From positions 1 through 32,483 of the forward strand of contig JAVBKP010000128.1 in NCBI GenBank assembly GCA_031553975.1: 32,483 nt of DNA, given 5' to 3'. A program made the translations under genes and the position numbers. Of the stretch, positions 22,750 to 30,661 are shown one piece after another. The first letter of the stretch is position 1. Every line of letters begins with the position of its first letter. The DNA comes from JAVBKP01 sp031553975. GTDB lineage: Bacteria > Bacillota > Clostridia > Peptostreptococcales > Anaerovoracaceae. Below the pieces are notes generated by a model. It did not search any database. It was not told the origin of the DNA and worked only from the letters and a program-made list of their open reading frames with translations.

Positions 22750-24324
22750 ATGAGTAATTTGACAATGTTAATGATATTAGATGGGTTTGGAATTAACGCG
22801 CCCAAGAAGGATTATGATTTTTCATCACCAGACGCTACATACGCTGGCAATGCCATTCGCGCTGCCAAAACACCTAATTTGGATAGGCTGCTGGCCAAAT
22901 ACCCACATACACGCATTGGTGCGTCCGGTGGCGACGTTGGGCTTCCCGATGGGCAGATGGGCAATTCTGAGGTAGGACATTTAAACCTTGGTGCTGGTCG
23001 CATCGTATACCAAGAGCTAACAAAGATCACAAAGCATATTAAAGAAGGCACCTTCTTTGAGAACCAAGCATTAACAAATGCTATGGAGTGTGCAGCCCAA
23101 GACGGTAAAGCTTTGCATCTGCTAGGTCTACTCTCTGATGGAGGCGTTCACAGCCATAACACCCACCTATACGCCTTACTTGCCTTTGCAAAGCGCAAAG
23201 GGGTAAAGAAGGTTTATATCCACGCCCTTTTAGATGGCCGAGATGTTCCTCCTAAGTGTGCAGATAAGTTCATTGCAGCGTTAGAGGATGAAATAAAGAA
23301 AATCGGTGTTGGTGAAATCGCCACAATTGCTGGTCGCTATTACGGCATGGATCGAGACAATAGATGGGAACGCGTTTCCCAGGCTTATGACGCTATGACC
23401 ATTGGAAAAGGCGCTGCTTCTCATGCTACTTCTGCCATGGCTGCCATTGAAGCCGCTTATTGTCGTGGGGAAAGCGATGAGTTCGTTTTACCGACCGTGA
23501 TTGTAAATGAAAATAATCTCCCTGTTGGCTCAGTGAACGACGGCGATGCTTTCATCATGTTTAATTTCCGCCCAGATAGAGCTAGAGAAATCACCAGATG
23601 TTTCGTAGATAATAGTTTTAGTGGATTCGCTAGGACCTTGGCCTATAAGGATTTGTATTATGTTTGTATGACTCAGTATGATGAGAAAATGCCTAATGTA
23701 CACGTAGCCTTTGCTCCTCAATCATTAAAAAACACTTTAGGTGAATACCTTTCTTCTCTTGGAAAAAAACAACTTCGCATAGCAGAAACAGAAAAGTATG
23801 CCCATGTTACGTTTTTCTTCAATGGCGGTGTAGAAGAGCCATGCCCAGGTGAGGACAGAATCTTGATTCCATCTCCAAAGGTGGCGACCTATGATTTGCA
23901 GCCAGAAATGAGTGCCCCAGAAGTTACAGATGCTGTGCTTGAGCAGATTGCTGCTGATAAATATGATTTGATTATATTGAATTTTGCCAATCCAGATATG
24001 GTAGGTCACACTGGTTCAATCCCTGCGGCTATCAAAGCTGTAGAGACAGTAGATACTTGTGTTGGTAAGATCACAGAGGCAATCCTAAATAAAGGTGGCC
24101 AGCTTTTAATCACAGCAGACCACGGTAACGCAGATGAAATGATAGATGCTGATGGTGGCATTATGACGGCCCACTCACTAAACCCAACGCCTTTAATACT
24201 GGTTTCAGACAAAGGGCACACCTTGACAGGGGAGGGTGTATTGGCTGATGTGGCCCCTACCTTACTTCATTTGATGGGTATTCCAGTACCTGCGGAAATG
24301 ACTGGTAAAAATTTATTAGGATAA
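22750..24324 (+). CDS. gpmI: 2,3-bisphosphoglycerate-independent phosphoglycerate mutase
   Basis: Interconverts 3- and 2-phosphoglycerate in glycolysis using two Mn ions and a phosphoserine intermediate. The 524-residue length is close to the family norm. LMILDGFGI supplies metal ligands, the catalytic serine is in GQMGNSEVGHLNLGAGR, LLSDGGVHSH and LDGRDVPP line the substrate site, FRPDRARE follows, and NFANPDMVGHTG and ITADHGNADEM give the alkaline-phosphatase-type metal site. GAGGG precedes ATG. It is alone here without the usual gapA-pgk-tpiA cluster. Instead it leads a run of four non-glycolytic genes beginning 15 bases downstream. Confidence 0.97.
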   Translation: MSNLTMLMILDGFGINAPKKDYDFSSPDATYAGNAIRAAKTPNLDRLLAKYPHTRIGASGGDVGLPDGQMGNSEVGHLNLGAGRIVYQELTKITKHIKEGTFFENQALTNAMECAAQDGKALHLLGLLSDGGVHSHNTHLYALLAFAKRKGVKKVYIHALLDGRDVPPKCADKFIAALEDEIKKIGVGEIATIAGRYYGMDRDNRWERVSQAYDAMTIGKGAASHATSAMAAIEAAYCRGESDEFVLPTVIVNENNLPVGSVNDGDAFIMFNFRPDRAREITRCFVDNSFSGFARTLAYKDLYYVCMTQYDEKMPNVHVAFAPQSLKNTLGEYLSSLGKKQLRIAETEKYAHVTFFFNGGVEEPCPGEDRILIPSPKVATYDLQPEMSAPEVTDAVLEQIAADKYDLIILNFANPDMVGHTGSIPAAIKAVETVDTCVGKITEAILNKGGQLLITADHGNADEMIDADGGIMTAHSLNPTPLILVSDKGHTLTGEGVLADVAPTLLHLMGIPVPAEMTGKNLLG

Positions 24325-24339
24325 TAGGCAGGGGGGCAT

Positions 24340-25542
24340 ATGTCGCACAACAAACATGTAATCGTGACTGATGTAGAATACAGAATGTCCGTCGCTGCCA
24401 TTCGTGACCTCTATGCACTAGGATACAAAATAGTTACGGTTACTACAAAAGATAGGTCTGCCTCTATAGGCTCAACCTCAAGGTATGTGGAGGATTGCAA
24501 TGTTTACTATATAAGCAATATGCAAAACAGTGAACGTTCTGTTGCAGATACGGCTGGCCCTTTGACCCGAGCTGAATATGCTGTCCAACTGGACAATATA
24601 TGCGCTAAATATATTGTAGATGGCACTCCTCCTGTGGTTTTCCCAATAGGAAAGCTTACCCTATATGCCCTTTCAGAGCACGGACTGAGGAATGCCAAGT
24701 ATTTAGTTTCTGACCTAGATACCCTAAATAAGGCTAACAATAAGTCTGCGGTGTTGTCTTTGGCAGAAAGCCTTGGTATCCCTATTCCAAAACAATATAC
24801 CCTAAGAAAAGAAGAAACCATTGAATCTTTCTCTCATCGTATTGCCTACCCTTGCGTTATAAAATACCAAGATGGTGAGGCGTTGGGATTGAAAGCAGAC
24901 AAACGCTACGCAATCATTCATGATTCTACTGACTTCGTGAACCAATATATCCGCATGTCTCATGCGCAATCAGACCCTTTGGTGCAACAGTATATTAAAG
25001 GGGATGGTTATGGGTTTTGTTGCGTTGTAAAGGATGGTATAGTGCGAGATGCTATTTGTCATAAACGCCTACGGGAATATCCTATCTCTGGCGGTCCTAG
25101 CACCTGTTGCATATCTGTAGATCCAAAGTCTTCTGGCATTGATACCTATTCTAAGAAGTTGCTTAATGCCCTTTGTTTTCAGGGAATTGCTATGGTTGAA
25201 TTTAAAGGAAATGACGCTGACGGTTACTATTTGATGGAAATAAATCCTCGTATTTGGGGGAGTTTCCCTCTGACAAGGGCGACGAAGAGCAGGTTTTCAG
25301 ATTCGTATTGTAAATCGGCTGTTGGCGATGTTTCTCAAATTCTTAACTCATACAATGTGAATATAAAAATGTCTTACTGGATCAATGACTTAGCAGCCTG
25401 TATGTCTTATATAAAAAATCGACAGTTCGGCAAAGGACTAGCTGGACTTTTAGACATCATAAATCCTTTTGTGAAAGATGGTCTTATGGAATTAAATGAT
25501 GTAAAGCCATTTTGGGCCTATGTAAAGAACCTTAGGAGATAG
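24340..25542 (+). CDS. ATP-grasp domain protein of unknown substrate
   Basis: A 400-residue protein with a pre-ATP-grasp Rossmann-like N-terminus (VIVTDVEYRMSVAAIRDLYAL), a central ATP-grasp fold (about 115-310) and a mostly helical C-terminus. The motif IPIPKQY, the lysine in PCVIKYQDG, the hinge LVQQYIKGDGYGF and the metal ligands in LMEINPRIWGSFPL are in place, so ATP-dependent ligation of a carboxylate to an amine is likely. It resembles carbamoyl-phosphate-synthase-like ATP-grasp proteins often found in cell-surface or peptide-modification loci. AGGGGGG precedes the ATG. It is two bases from the PHP gene, which suggests a shared pathway. The substrate cannot be told. Confidence 0.8.
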   Translation: MSHNKHVIVTDVEYRMSVAAIRDLYALGYKIVTVTTKDRSASIGSTSRYVEDCNVYYISNMQNSERSVADTAGPLTRAEYAVQLDNICAKYIVDGTPPVVFPIGKLTLYALSEHGLRNAKYLVSDLDTLNKANNKSAVLSLAESLGIPIPKQYTLRKEETIESFSHRIAYPCVIKYQDGEALGLKADKRYAIIHDSTDFVNQYIRMSHAQSDPLVQQYIKGDGYGFCCVVKDGIVRDAICHKRLREYPISGGPSTCCISVDPKSSGIDTYSKKLLNALCFQGIAMVEFKGNDADGYYLMEINPRIWGSFPLTRATKSRFSDSYCKSAVGDVSQILNSYNVNIKMSYWINDLAACMSYIKNRQFGKGLAGLLDIINPFVKDGLMELNDVKPFWAYVKNLRR

Positions 25543-25544
25543 AT

Positions 25545-26348
25545 TTGAAACAAGTAAAACTTGACATGCACTTACATTCAAAGTATTCCCATGATGGATT
25601 GGAATCCGTAGAAGACATTGTGGCTCTAGCTAAATCAAAAAATATTAATGCCCTTACCATAACGGATCACGATTCCATTGCGTCTTACAAAATAGCCAAG
25701 CAGTATGCTACTGATGGTTTTTTTGTCATTCCCGGTGTAGAATATACCACTACCCGAGGTCATGTTCCTGTGTATTTTGTTGAAAAACATGCGGAAGAAG
25801 ATGGTTTGACGAAAACAAATGGAAAATATGAATTTGAGGAAATAATAGACTTTGCTAAAAAAAACAATGGCCTTGCCTTTAGCGCCCATATTTTCAAGCA
25901 TGCCACATTGCCTATAGATGCCTCACCCTATGATGACGTAATCCATGCCGTTGATGGGCTAGAGATATACAATGGCAGGTGCAGTATCTTGTACCATGAG
26001 GCCAATATAAAGGCGCAGCAAATATCTCACTTGCATGGCAAGGGATTTAGCATAGGCTCCGATGGTCATTCTATCCCAGAAATGTTTAGGGCCTATAGGA
26101 TCTTGGAATTTGAAGACCATGAGCAAGTCACCCTTGAGGTGATAAAGCAAAAAATTTGCGAACCATTTGGTTCATATTATGCTTACCCCACCCCCGGCAG
26201 CATGATCAGCTATACCAAGTTGAAAAAATCAATGATGGATAGAAATATTAAAAGAATTTGCAAATACCTACTCCAATATATGTACTCTGTATTGCGAGAG
26301 TTGATTAATAAAAAACCACAGGAGGCCATACATGAATATCGTCATTAA
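25545..26348 (+). CDS. PHP-domain metal-dependent phosphoesterase
   Basis: A 267-residue PHP-domain protein. The metal-binding motifs occur in order: DMHLHSKYSHDG near the N-terminus, TITDHDS, IPGVEYTTTRGHVPVYF, FSAHIF and a final SDGHS. Such stand-alone proteins hydrolyse phosphoesters of nucleotides, histidinol or unknown small molecules using a trinuclear metal site. The last 60 residues are basic and helical and may serve interactions. The start is TTG at 25545 with AGGAG before it, three bases after the ATP-grasp stop. Its end overlaps the following deacetylase gene by 17 bases, so the three are likely co-translated. Confidence 0.85.
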   Translation: MKQVKLDMHLHSKYSHDGLESVEDIVALAKSKNINALTITDHDSIASYKIAKQYATDGFFVIPGVEYTTTRGHVPVYFVEKHAEEDGLTKTNGKYEFEEIIDFAKKNNGLAFSAHIFKHATLPIDASPYDDVIHAVDGLEIYNGRCSILYHEANIKAQQISHLHGKGFSIGSDGHSIPEMFRAYRILEFEDHEQVTLEVIKQKICEPFGSYYAYPTPGSMISYTKLKKSMMDRNIKRICKYLLQYMYSVLRELINKKPQEAIHEYRH

Positions 26349-27702
26349 GATGGGAAAAAAGCTCAATTTCATAAAGAAGATGAAACATGCCAAGGAGGCT
26401 AAATACCTTTCTCCTGTTCGTAGAATAGAAAGAGTTCATCCTATAGATGGTGCTAGAATTTGCGCTATGACATTTGATGACGGCCCTTGCAACCTACCGC
26501 CTAATCCTCCAGTAGGGACGGTTCTAAATGACGAATCGTCATTTAGAACCGTCCCCAACCGCGTATCTTTAACTGAGCATTTGGTCAATACGCTAAAAAA
26601 ATACAATGCTACAGGCACCTTTAATATAATTGGTGATACGTCTTTGAACTATCCTGATACAGAAGGCGCTCTTCATTCGCCACTTTGGGGCGGGACCCTG
26701 TATGATCATTACCCCGATTTTGGCAAAGATCATGAAGGCGGTGCAAAGCATAAACCAGCATTGGTTAAACTGCTCATAGATAACGGCCATGAAATATCCA
26801 ATCACGGATATAAACATATATTGTTTGGTAGAAAGAGAGCTATCTATGGCAAAAGAGCCTATCTTCCCAGCTTAGATGCCGTGGTGGGAGATCTAAAACA
26901 ACTGGACGACATGGTGATGGATGAGCATGGCTACGCCATGGTTCACTCCCGCCCTCCACATTATATAGATAATATTGCAGGAGGCTATGATTCTTACCAT
27001 GCCTATCAAAAGTTAAACTATCAGTATTTGGCAGCAAGCTATGATGGAGGCGGTTGGTTGGCAACCACTGGTGATTATGAAAAAGACGTTGCCATGATGG
27101 TATCTCCTATGGAGGCCTTGCTCAAAGAAGACCCTGATGCCCTAAATGGGCAGATTATCTTCCAAAAAGATGGCTTTAATATGTCAAAACAAACCCCTGT
27201 GGCCACTGCACTAGAGGAGCATTTAAAACTCCTCACCTCCTATGGTTATAAGGTGGTAACAGTAAAAGAACTGCTTAGCCTATCGCCTGTTAGAGATATT
27301 CCTACTACACACCCTGCCCTAGCAGATATAAACTATCTATTGGATAAAGGGCATGCAATTTGTTATAGAAATAATTCTTTTAAACCAGACCAATCGGTCA
27401 GCATACGGGAACTTTTTGTAATGCTTTGCCCCCGCAAAGTCCTAGATGCACATATAGGAAAAAATATTTATAAAGTTGCCGCAGCTTGGGCCCTTAGCAC
27501 TGGGCTTACAATCGACATCAATTCAGCCATGGTTAGTAAGGATGATTTTGCAAATATCTTAAAAACACTATATCTTGAACGTGATACAGGTAACATAGTA
27601 CCCCCTGTTGTGTATGGCACTGATAACCTATTGGATGGTCCTTTGAAGAGGATTGATGTAATACCAGGCATAAAGGCCTTTGTTGAAACCCTCTGCTCTT
27701 AA
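26332..27702 (+). CDS. NodB-type polysaccharide deacetylase family protein with in-frame repeat
   Basis: A 456-residue protein with a carbohydrate-esterase-4/NodB fold. Motif 1 is MTFDDGP at residues 46-52, motif 2 NHGYKH, and motif 3-like SRPPHY. Residues 62-75 (GTVLNDESSFRTVP) come from a palindromic repeat placed ten residues after motif 1, next to where the active site is expected. The C-terminal 130 residues resemble S-layer-homology repeats (FKPDQSVSIREL, VAAAWALSTGLT). No signal peptide is visible, which is odd for an enzyme acting on wall glycans. ATG 26332 has AGGAGG upstream and overlaps the PHP gene. It may be active with an extra loop, or inactivated by it. Confidence 0.82.
   Translation: MNIVIKMGKKLNFIKKMKHAKEAKYLSPVRRIERVHPIDGARICAMTFDDGPCNLPPNPPVGTVLNDESSFRTVPNRVSLTEHLVNTLKKYNATGTFNIIGDTSLNYPDTEGALHSPLWGGTLYDHYPDFGKDHEGGAKHKPALVKLLIDNGHEISNHGYKHILFGRKRAIYGKRAYLPSLDAVVGDLKQLDDMVMDEHGYAMVHSRPPHYIDNIAGGYDSYHAYQKLNYQYLAASYDGGGWLATTGDYEKDVAMMVSPMEALLKEDPDALNGQIIFQKDGFNMSKQTPVATALEEHLKLLTSYGYKVVTVKELLSLSPVRDIPTTHPALADINYLLDKGHAICYRNNSFKPDQSVSIRELFVMLCPRKVLDAHIGKNIYKVAAAWALSTGLTIDINSAMVSKDDFANILKTLYLERDTGNIVPPVVYGTDNLLDGPLKRIDVIPGIKAFVETLCS
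26515..26555. repeat. Palindromic repeat copy 3, inside the deacetylase gene
   Basis: GGGACGGTTCTAAATGACGA (26515-26534), one A, then the exact 20-base complement (26536-26555): a 41-base perfect palindrome. It keeps the frame and encodes GTVLNDESSFRTVP at residues 62-75. The outer arms equal those of copies 1 and 2, but the inner arms (ATGACGA) differ. Confidence 0.93.
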
Positions 27703-27724
27703 TTTTTGCAAGGAAGTGACACAT

Positions 27725-30100
27725 ATGACAAAAACTCTATACAACCCAAATGAAATAACTAAGTTGATGCTTGACGCATGCCCTTTGGCTTGCAACATTT
27801 GGAGTTCTGACATGTCAGAGATAATCGATTGTAATGAGGCGGCGGTTAATCTATTTGGTGTTTCCTCCAAGCAAGAATATTGTGCTAATTTTTTTCGCCT
27901 TTCAGCCCCTATTCAACCCAATGGTGGCATCTCTGATGAAATGATTCCTTTCTTGCTGGAAGAGGCTGCTAAAAAAGATCAATTGGTCTTTGAATGGATG
28001 CACCAAAAGTTAAACGGTGAACTAATTCCTGCTGCCGTAACCCTAAAAAAAGTTAGCAATGATGTAGATTTTTTTATGATCGCTTATATTCGTGATTTAC
28101 GTGCAGAAAAAGAGGCCCAGCATCTTATTAGCGAAACAAATGAAAACAATCAGCTAATGATTGATTCTTCGCCTCTTGGCATCACCATTTGGGATAAGCA
28201 GTTAAAGCCCGTGAGCTGCAATCTAGCCACTCTCAGAATGTTTAATCTCAAGGACAAACAAGAGTATATAGACAACTTTAGGAGCTACTACCCTACGTAT
28301 CAAAATGAAGTACAGCGAAGTGATGAACTTGCAAAGACTCTTCTAAATGCTGCCTTCGAGGAGGGTTCTGGTTTTTTTAAATGGAATTATCAGACCGCAG
28401 ACGGACAGCTCATATACACTGAGGTAAGTGTTATACGTATCTTTAGCCATGGTGAGCCGCAGTTAGTAAGCTTTTCCCATGATTTTACCCAGTACAAGCT
28501 GATGTTGGACGAATTAACTATAGCCAAGGACCTAGCTGAAAAAAATGCCAAAGCAAAGTCTGATTTTTTGGCCAATATGTCTCATGAGATACGGACCCCC
28601 ATGAATGCTATTATTGGAATGACTGAGTTATTGCTAGCAGATACACTTACAGAAAGGCAGCAAAAGTACGCAACGGATGTAAAGTTGTCCGCTACAAGTC
28701 TTTTAGCAATAATCAATGATATTCTAGATGTTTCAAAAATTGGAGTTGGAAAATTAACATTATCGGAAATTGATTATAACTTTAAGGAAATGTTATCTGC
28801 TGTCTGCTCTATTACCAGGCTCTTGGCTAAAAATAAAAACATTGCATTTATTGAAGAGATTGGTGAGAATCTACCTGAATTCTTATTTGGTGATGATATC
28901 AGGCTACGTCAGATATTGATTAATATTTTGGGGAACGCAGTAAAATTCACGCAAGCAGGCAGTGTTACCCTGTCAGTATTCGCCAAAAATAATAATCTGA
29001 TTTTTAAAGTACATGATACAGGTATGGGTATTTCAGATGAAGTGCTTCCTAGGTTGTTTAATTCTTTTGAACAGGCCGATACGCAAAAAAATAGAGCCCT
29101 GGCTGGCACTGGTCTTGGTCTATCCATTGCAAAGAACCTTACTGAATTGATGAAGGGCACAATTGACGTTGAAAGCGTGTATTGTGGAGGGTCCACTTTT
29201 ACCATCACTATACCTGCTATTGTTGGCAAAAGTGTTACTATCCAATCTACTGATGTTTCATTTGAGTATCTAAGTGTACCCAATGCCAGAATTTTAGTGG
29301 TGGATGATAATGTAATGAACGTGGATGTCGCAAAGGGTCTTTTGCGCCTTTGTGATATTGATGCTGATCATGCCTACTCTGGTGCTGAAGCTATTGAAAA
29401 ATCCAGAACCAATACATATGACCTCATATTCATGGATCATATGATGCCTGAAATGGACGGCCTTGAAGCCGCTGCATTCATTAGATCACTTAGCCCTACT
29501 CACAAGAACATTCCTATCATAGCCCTTTCTGCCAACGCCATTACAGGCGCTAGAGAAATGTTCTTAGAAAATGGCTTGCAGGACTTCGTCTCTAAACCCA
29601 TCGATAAGACAAAATTGATGCAGGCTCTTGTGACTTGGTTACCTAATGATTTGATACATTATAATGAACTAAAAAAGGATTTGCTAGAAAAAAGTAAAGC
29701 TCCACGCAATCCCATCCTTGAACAAATTCGTCAAATTCCTGGCATCGACGTAGACAAAGGTATCGAAAACTTCGCCAGTATGGAAGATGCCTATGCCTCT
29801 ATTTTAGAATTATTTGTTCGGTCTATGCCCAAAAATGTAACAAGGCTCATTGAATTTATTGAAAATAAGGACATTCATAGATATCTTATCGAAGTTCACG
29901 GCATAAAGGGCTCACTTGCCAACATTGGCATAACTGGTATTTCTGAAGATGCTAAATTCCTTGAATTTAGGGCCAAAGACAACGACTGGGAAGCCTGTGT
30001 TGAAAAAAATCCTGCCCTCGTACAAAAGATATTAGATATGATTGCTAAAGTAAATACCGCTGTGGTGAAGGGCAAAGAAGTAGGCAACACAAAGGCATAA
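27725..30100 (+). CDS. Hybrid sensor histidine kinase (PAS-PAS-HK-REC-Hpt)
   Basis: A 791-residue soluble multi-domain kinase without membrane segments. Two PAS-like domains occupy about 10-125 and 140-260. HisKA has H287 in NMSHEIRTPMNAIIG. The ATPase domain shows DTGMGISDEVLPRLFNSFEQ and GTGLGLSIAKNL. The receiver domain has Asp571 in FMDHMMPEMDG and lysine in VSKPID. The C-terminal Hpt domain has H725 in VHGIKGSLANIG. It therefore encodes a complete His-Asp-His relay. The start chosen is ATG 27725, preceded by AAGGAAGTG; an earlier ATG overlaps the deacetylase. It is the last gene of the operon. No response regulator with an output domain is adjacent, so the final target is elsewhere. Confidence 0.93.
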   Translation: MTKTLYNPNEITKLMLDACPLACNIWSSDMSEIIDCNEAAVNLFGVSSKQEYCANFFRLSAPIQPNGGISDEMIPFLLEEAAKKDQLVFEWMHQKLNGELIPAAVTLKKVSNDVDFFMIAYIRDLRAEKEAQHLISETNENNQLMIDSSPLGITIWDKQLKPVSCNLATLRMFNLKDKQEYIDNFRSYYPTYQNEVQRSDELAKTLLNAAFEEGSGFFKWNYQTADGQLIYTEVSVIRIFSHGEPQLVSFSHDFTQYKLMLDELTIAKDLAEKNAKAKSDFLANMSHEIRTPMNAIIGMTELLLADTLTERQQKYATDVKLSATSLLAIINDILDVSKIGVGKLTLSEIDYNFKEMLSAVCSITRLLAKNKNIAFIEEIGENLPEFLFGDDIRLRQILINILGNAVKFTQAGSVTLSVFAKNNNLIFKVHDTGMGISDEVLPRLFNSFEQADTQKNRALAGTGLGLSIAKNLTELMKGTIDVESVYCGGSTFTITIPAIVGKSVTIQSTDVSFEYLSVPNARILVVDDNVMNVDVAKGLLRLCDIDADHAYSGAEAIEKSRTNTYDLIFMDHMMPEMDGLEAAAFIRSLSPTHKNIPIIALSANAITGAREMFLENGLQDFVSKPIDKTKLMQALVTWLPNDLIHYNELKKDLLEKSKAPRNPILEQIRQIPGIDVDKGIENFASMEDAYASILELFVRSMPKNVTRLIEFIENKDIHRYLIEVHGIKGSLANIGITGISEDAKFLEFRAKDNDWEACVEKNPALVQKILDMIAKVNTAVVKGKEVGNTKA

Positions 30101-30126
30101 GAGATTTTTTAATACCCTCTTATGCC
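30094..30126. terminator. Hairpin between convergent operons
   Basis: GGCATAAGAG (30094-30103) pairs perfectly with CTCTTATGCC (30117-30126). The left arm includes the histidine kinase stop codon, and the loop contains six Ts. No clear U-run follows on either strand, so termination in both directions is possible but weak. Confidence 0.55.
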
Positions 30127-30133
30127 TCGTGAC

Positions 30134-30661
30134 TTAGTTTTCTATTCCCACTCTCGCCATGACCTTTTGGGTTTCATAGTAGTGCTTTACTTCTCGCATT
30201 TCTGTTACCAAGTCAGCAAATTCTATAATCTCCTCGGGTGCGTACCGACCGGTCAATATAATTTCTGTTTTGTCCGGTTTTTGCTTTAACATCTCAATTA
30301 CGTCTTTGGGATCAAGCATTTTAAAGAACATTGTGGTGTTAATCTCGTCACAGATGACCACGTCATATTCTCCAGAAAGAATCACTTCCTTCATATGGGC
30401 AAAGCCCTTCTGCGCGCCTTCTATATCTTCTTGGCTTGGCTCCCCTTTTATAAATTTTAAGTTGCCAAACTGAATCATTTCTAAATTCGGTAAGAATTCT
30501 ACTGCCTTTAGCTCACTATAATCCTGCCCTTTCATGAACTGTCCTATATACACCTTTTTGCCGGCGCAAGCAGCCCTTAATGTAAGCCCTAGCGCTGCTG
30601 TAGTCTTGCCTTTGCCGTTGCCAGTATACACTTGTATGTACCCTTTTTCTTGCTTATCCAC
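30134..30661 (-). CDS. cobO: Corrinoid (cob(I)alamin) adenosyltransferase, CobO/BtuR type
   Basis: Transfers the adenosyl group of ATP to reduced corrinoids, giving adenosylcobalamin. The 175-residue protein has the P-loop TGNGKGKTTAALG at residues 13-25, GQFMKGQDYSEL, and the family block VVICDEINTTMFFKML where VVLDEIN is usual; LTGRYAPEEIIEFADLVTEM follows. The start is GTG at 30661, eight bases inside the end of the upstream membrane protein gene and preceded by GGAGGAA, so translation is coupled. No other cobalamin genes lie in the window, so it more likely serves salvage, or a pathway encoded elsewhere. Confidence 0.93.
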   Translation of the reverse strand: MDKQEKGYIQVYTGNGKGKTTAALGLTLRAACAGKKVYIGQFMKGQDYSELKAVEFLPNLEMIQFGNLKFIKGEPSQEDIEGAQKGFAHMKEVILSGEYDVVICDEINTTMFFKMLDPKDVIEMLKQKPDKTEIILTGRYAPEEIIEFADLVTEMREVKHYYETQKVMARVGIEN

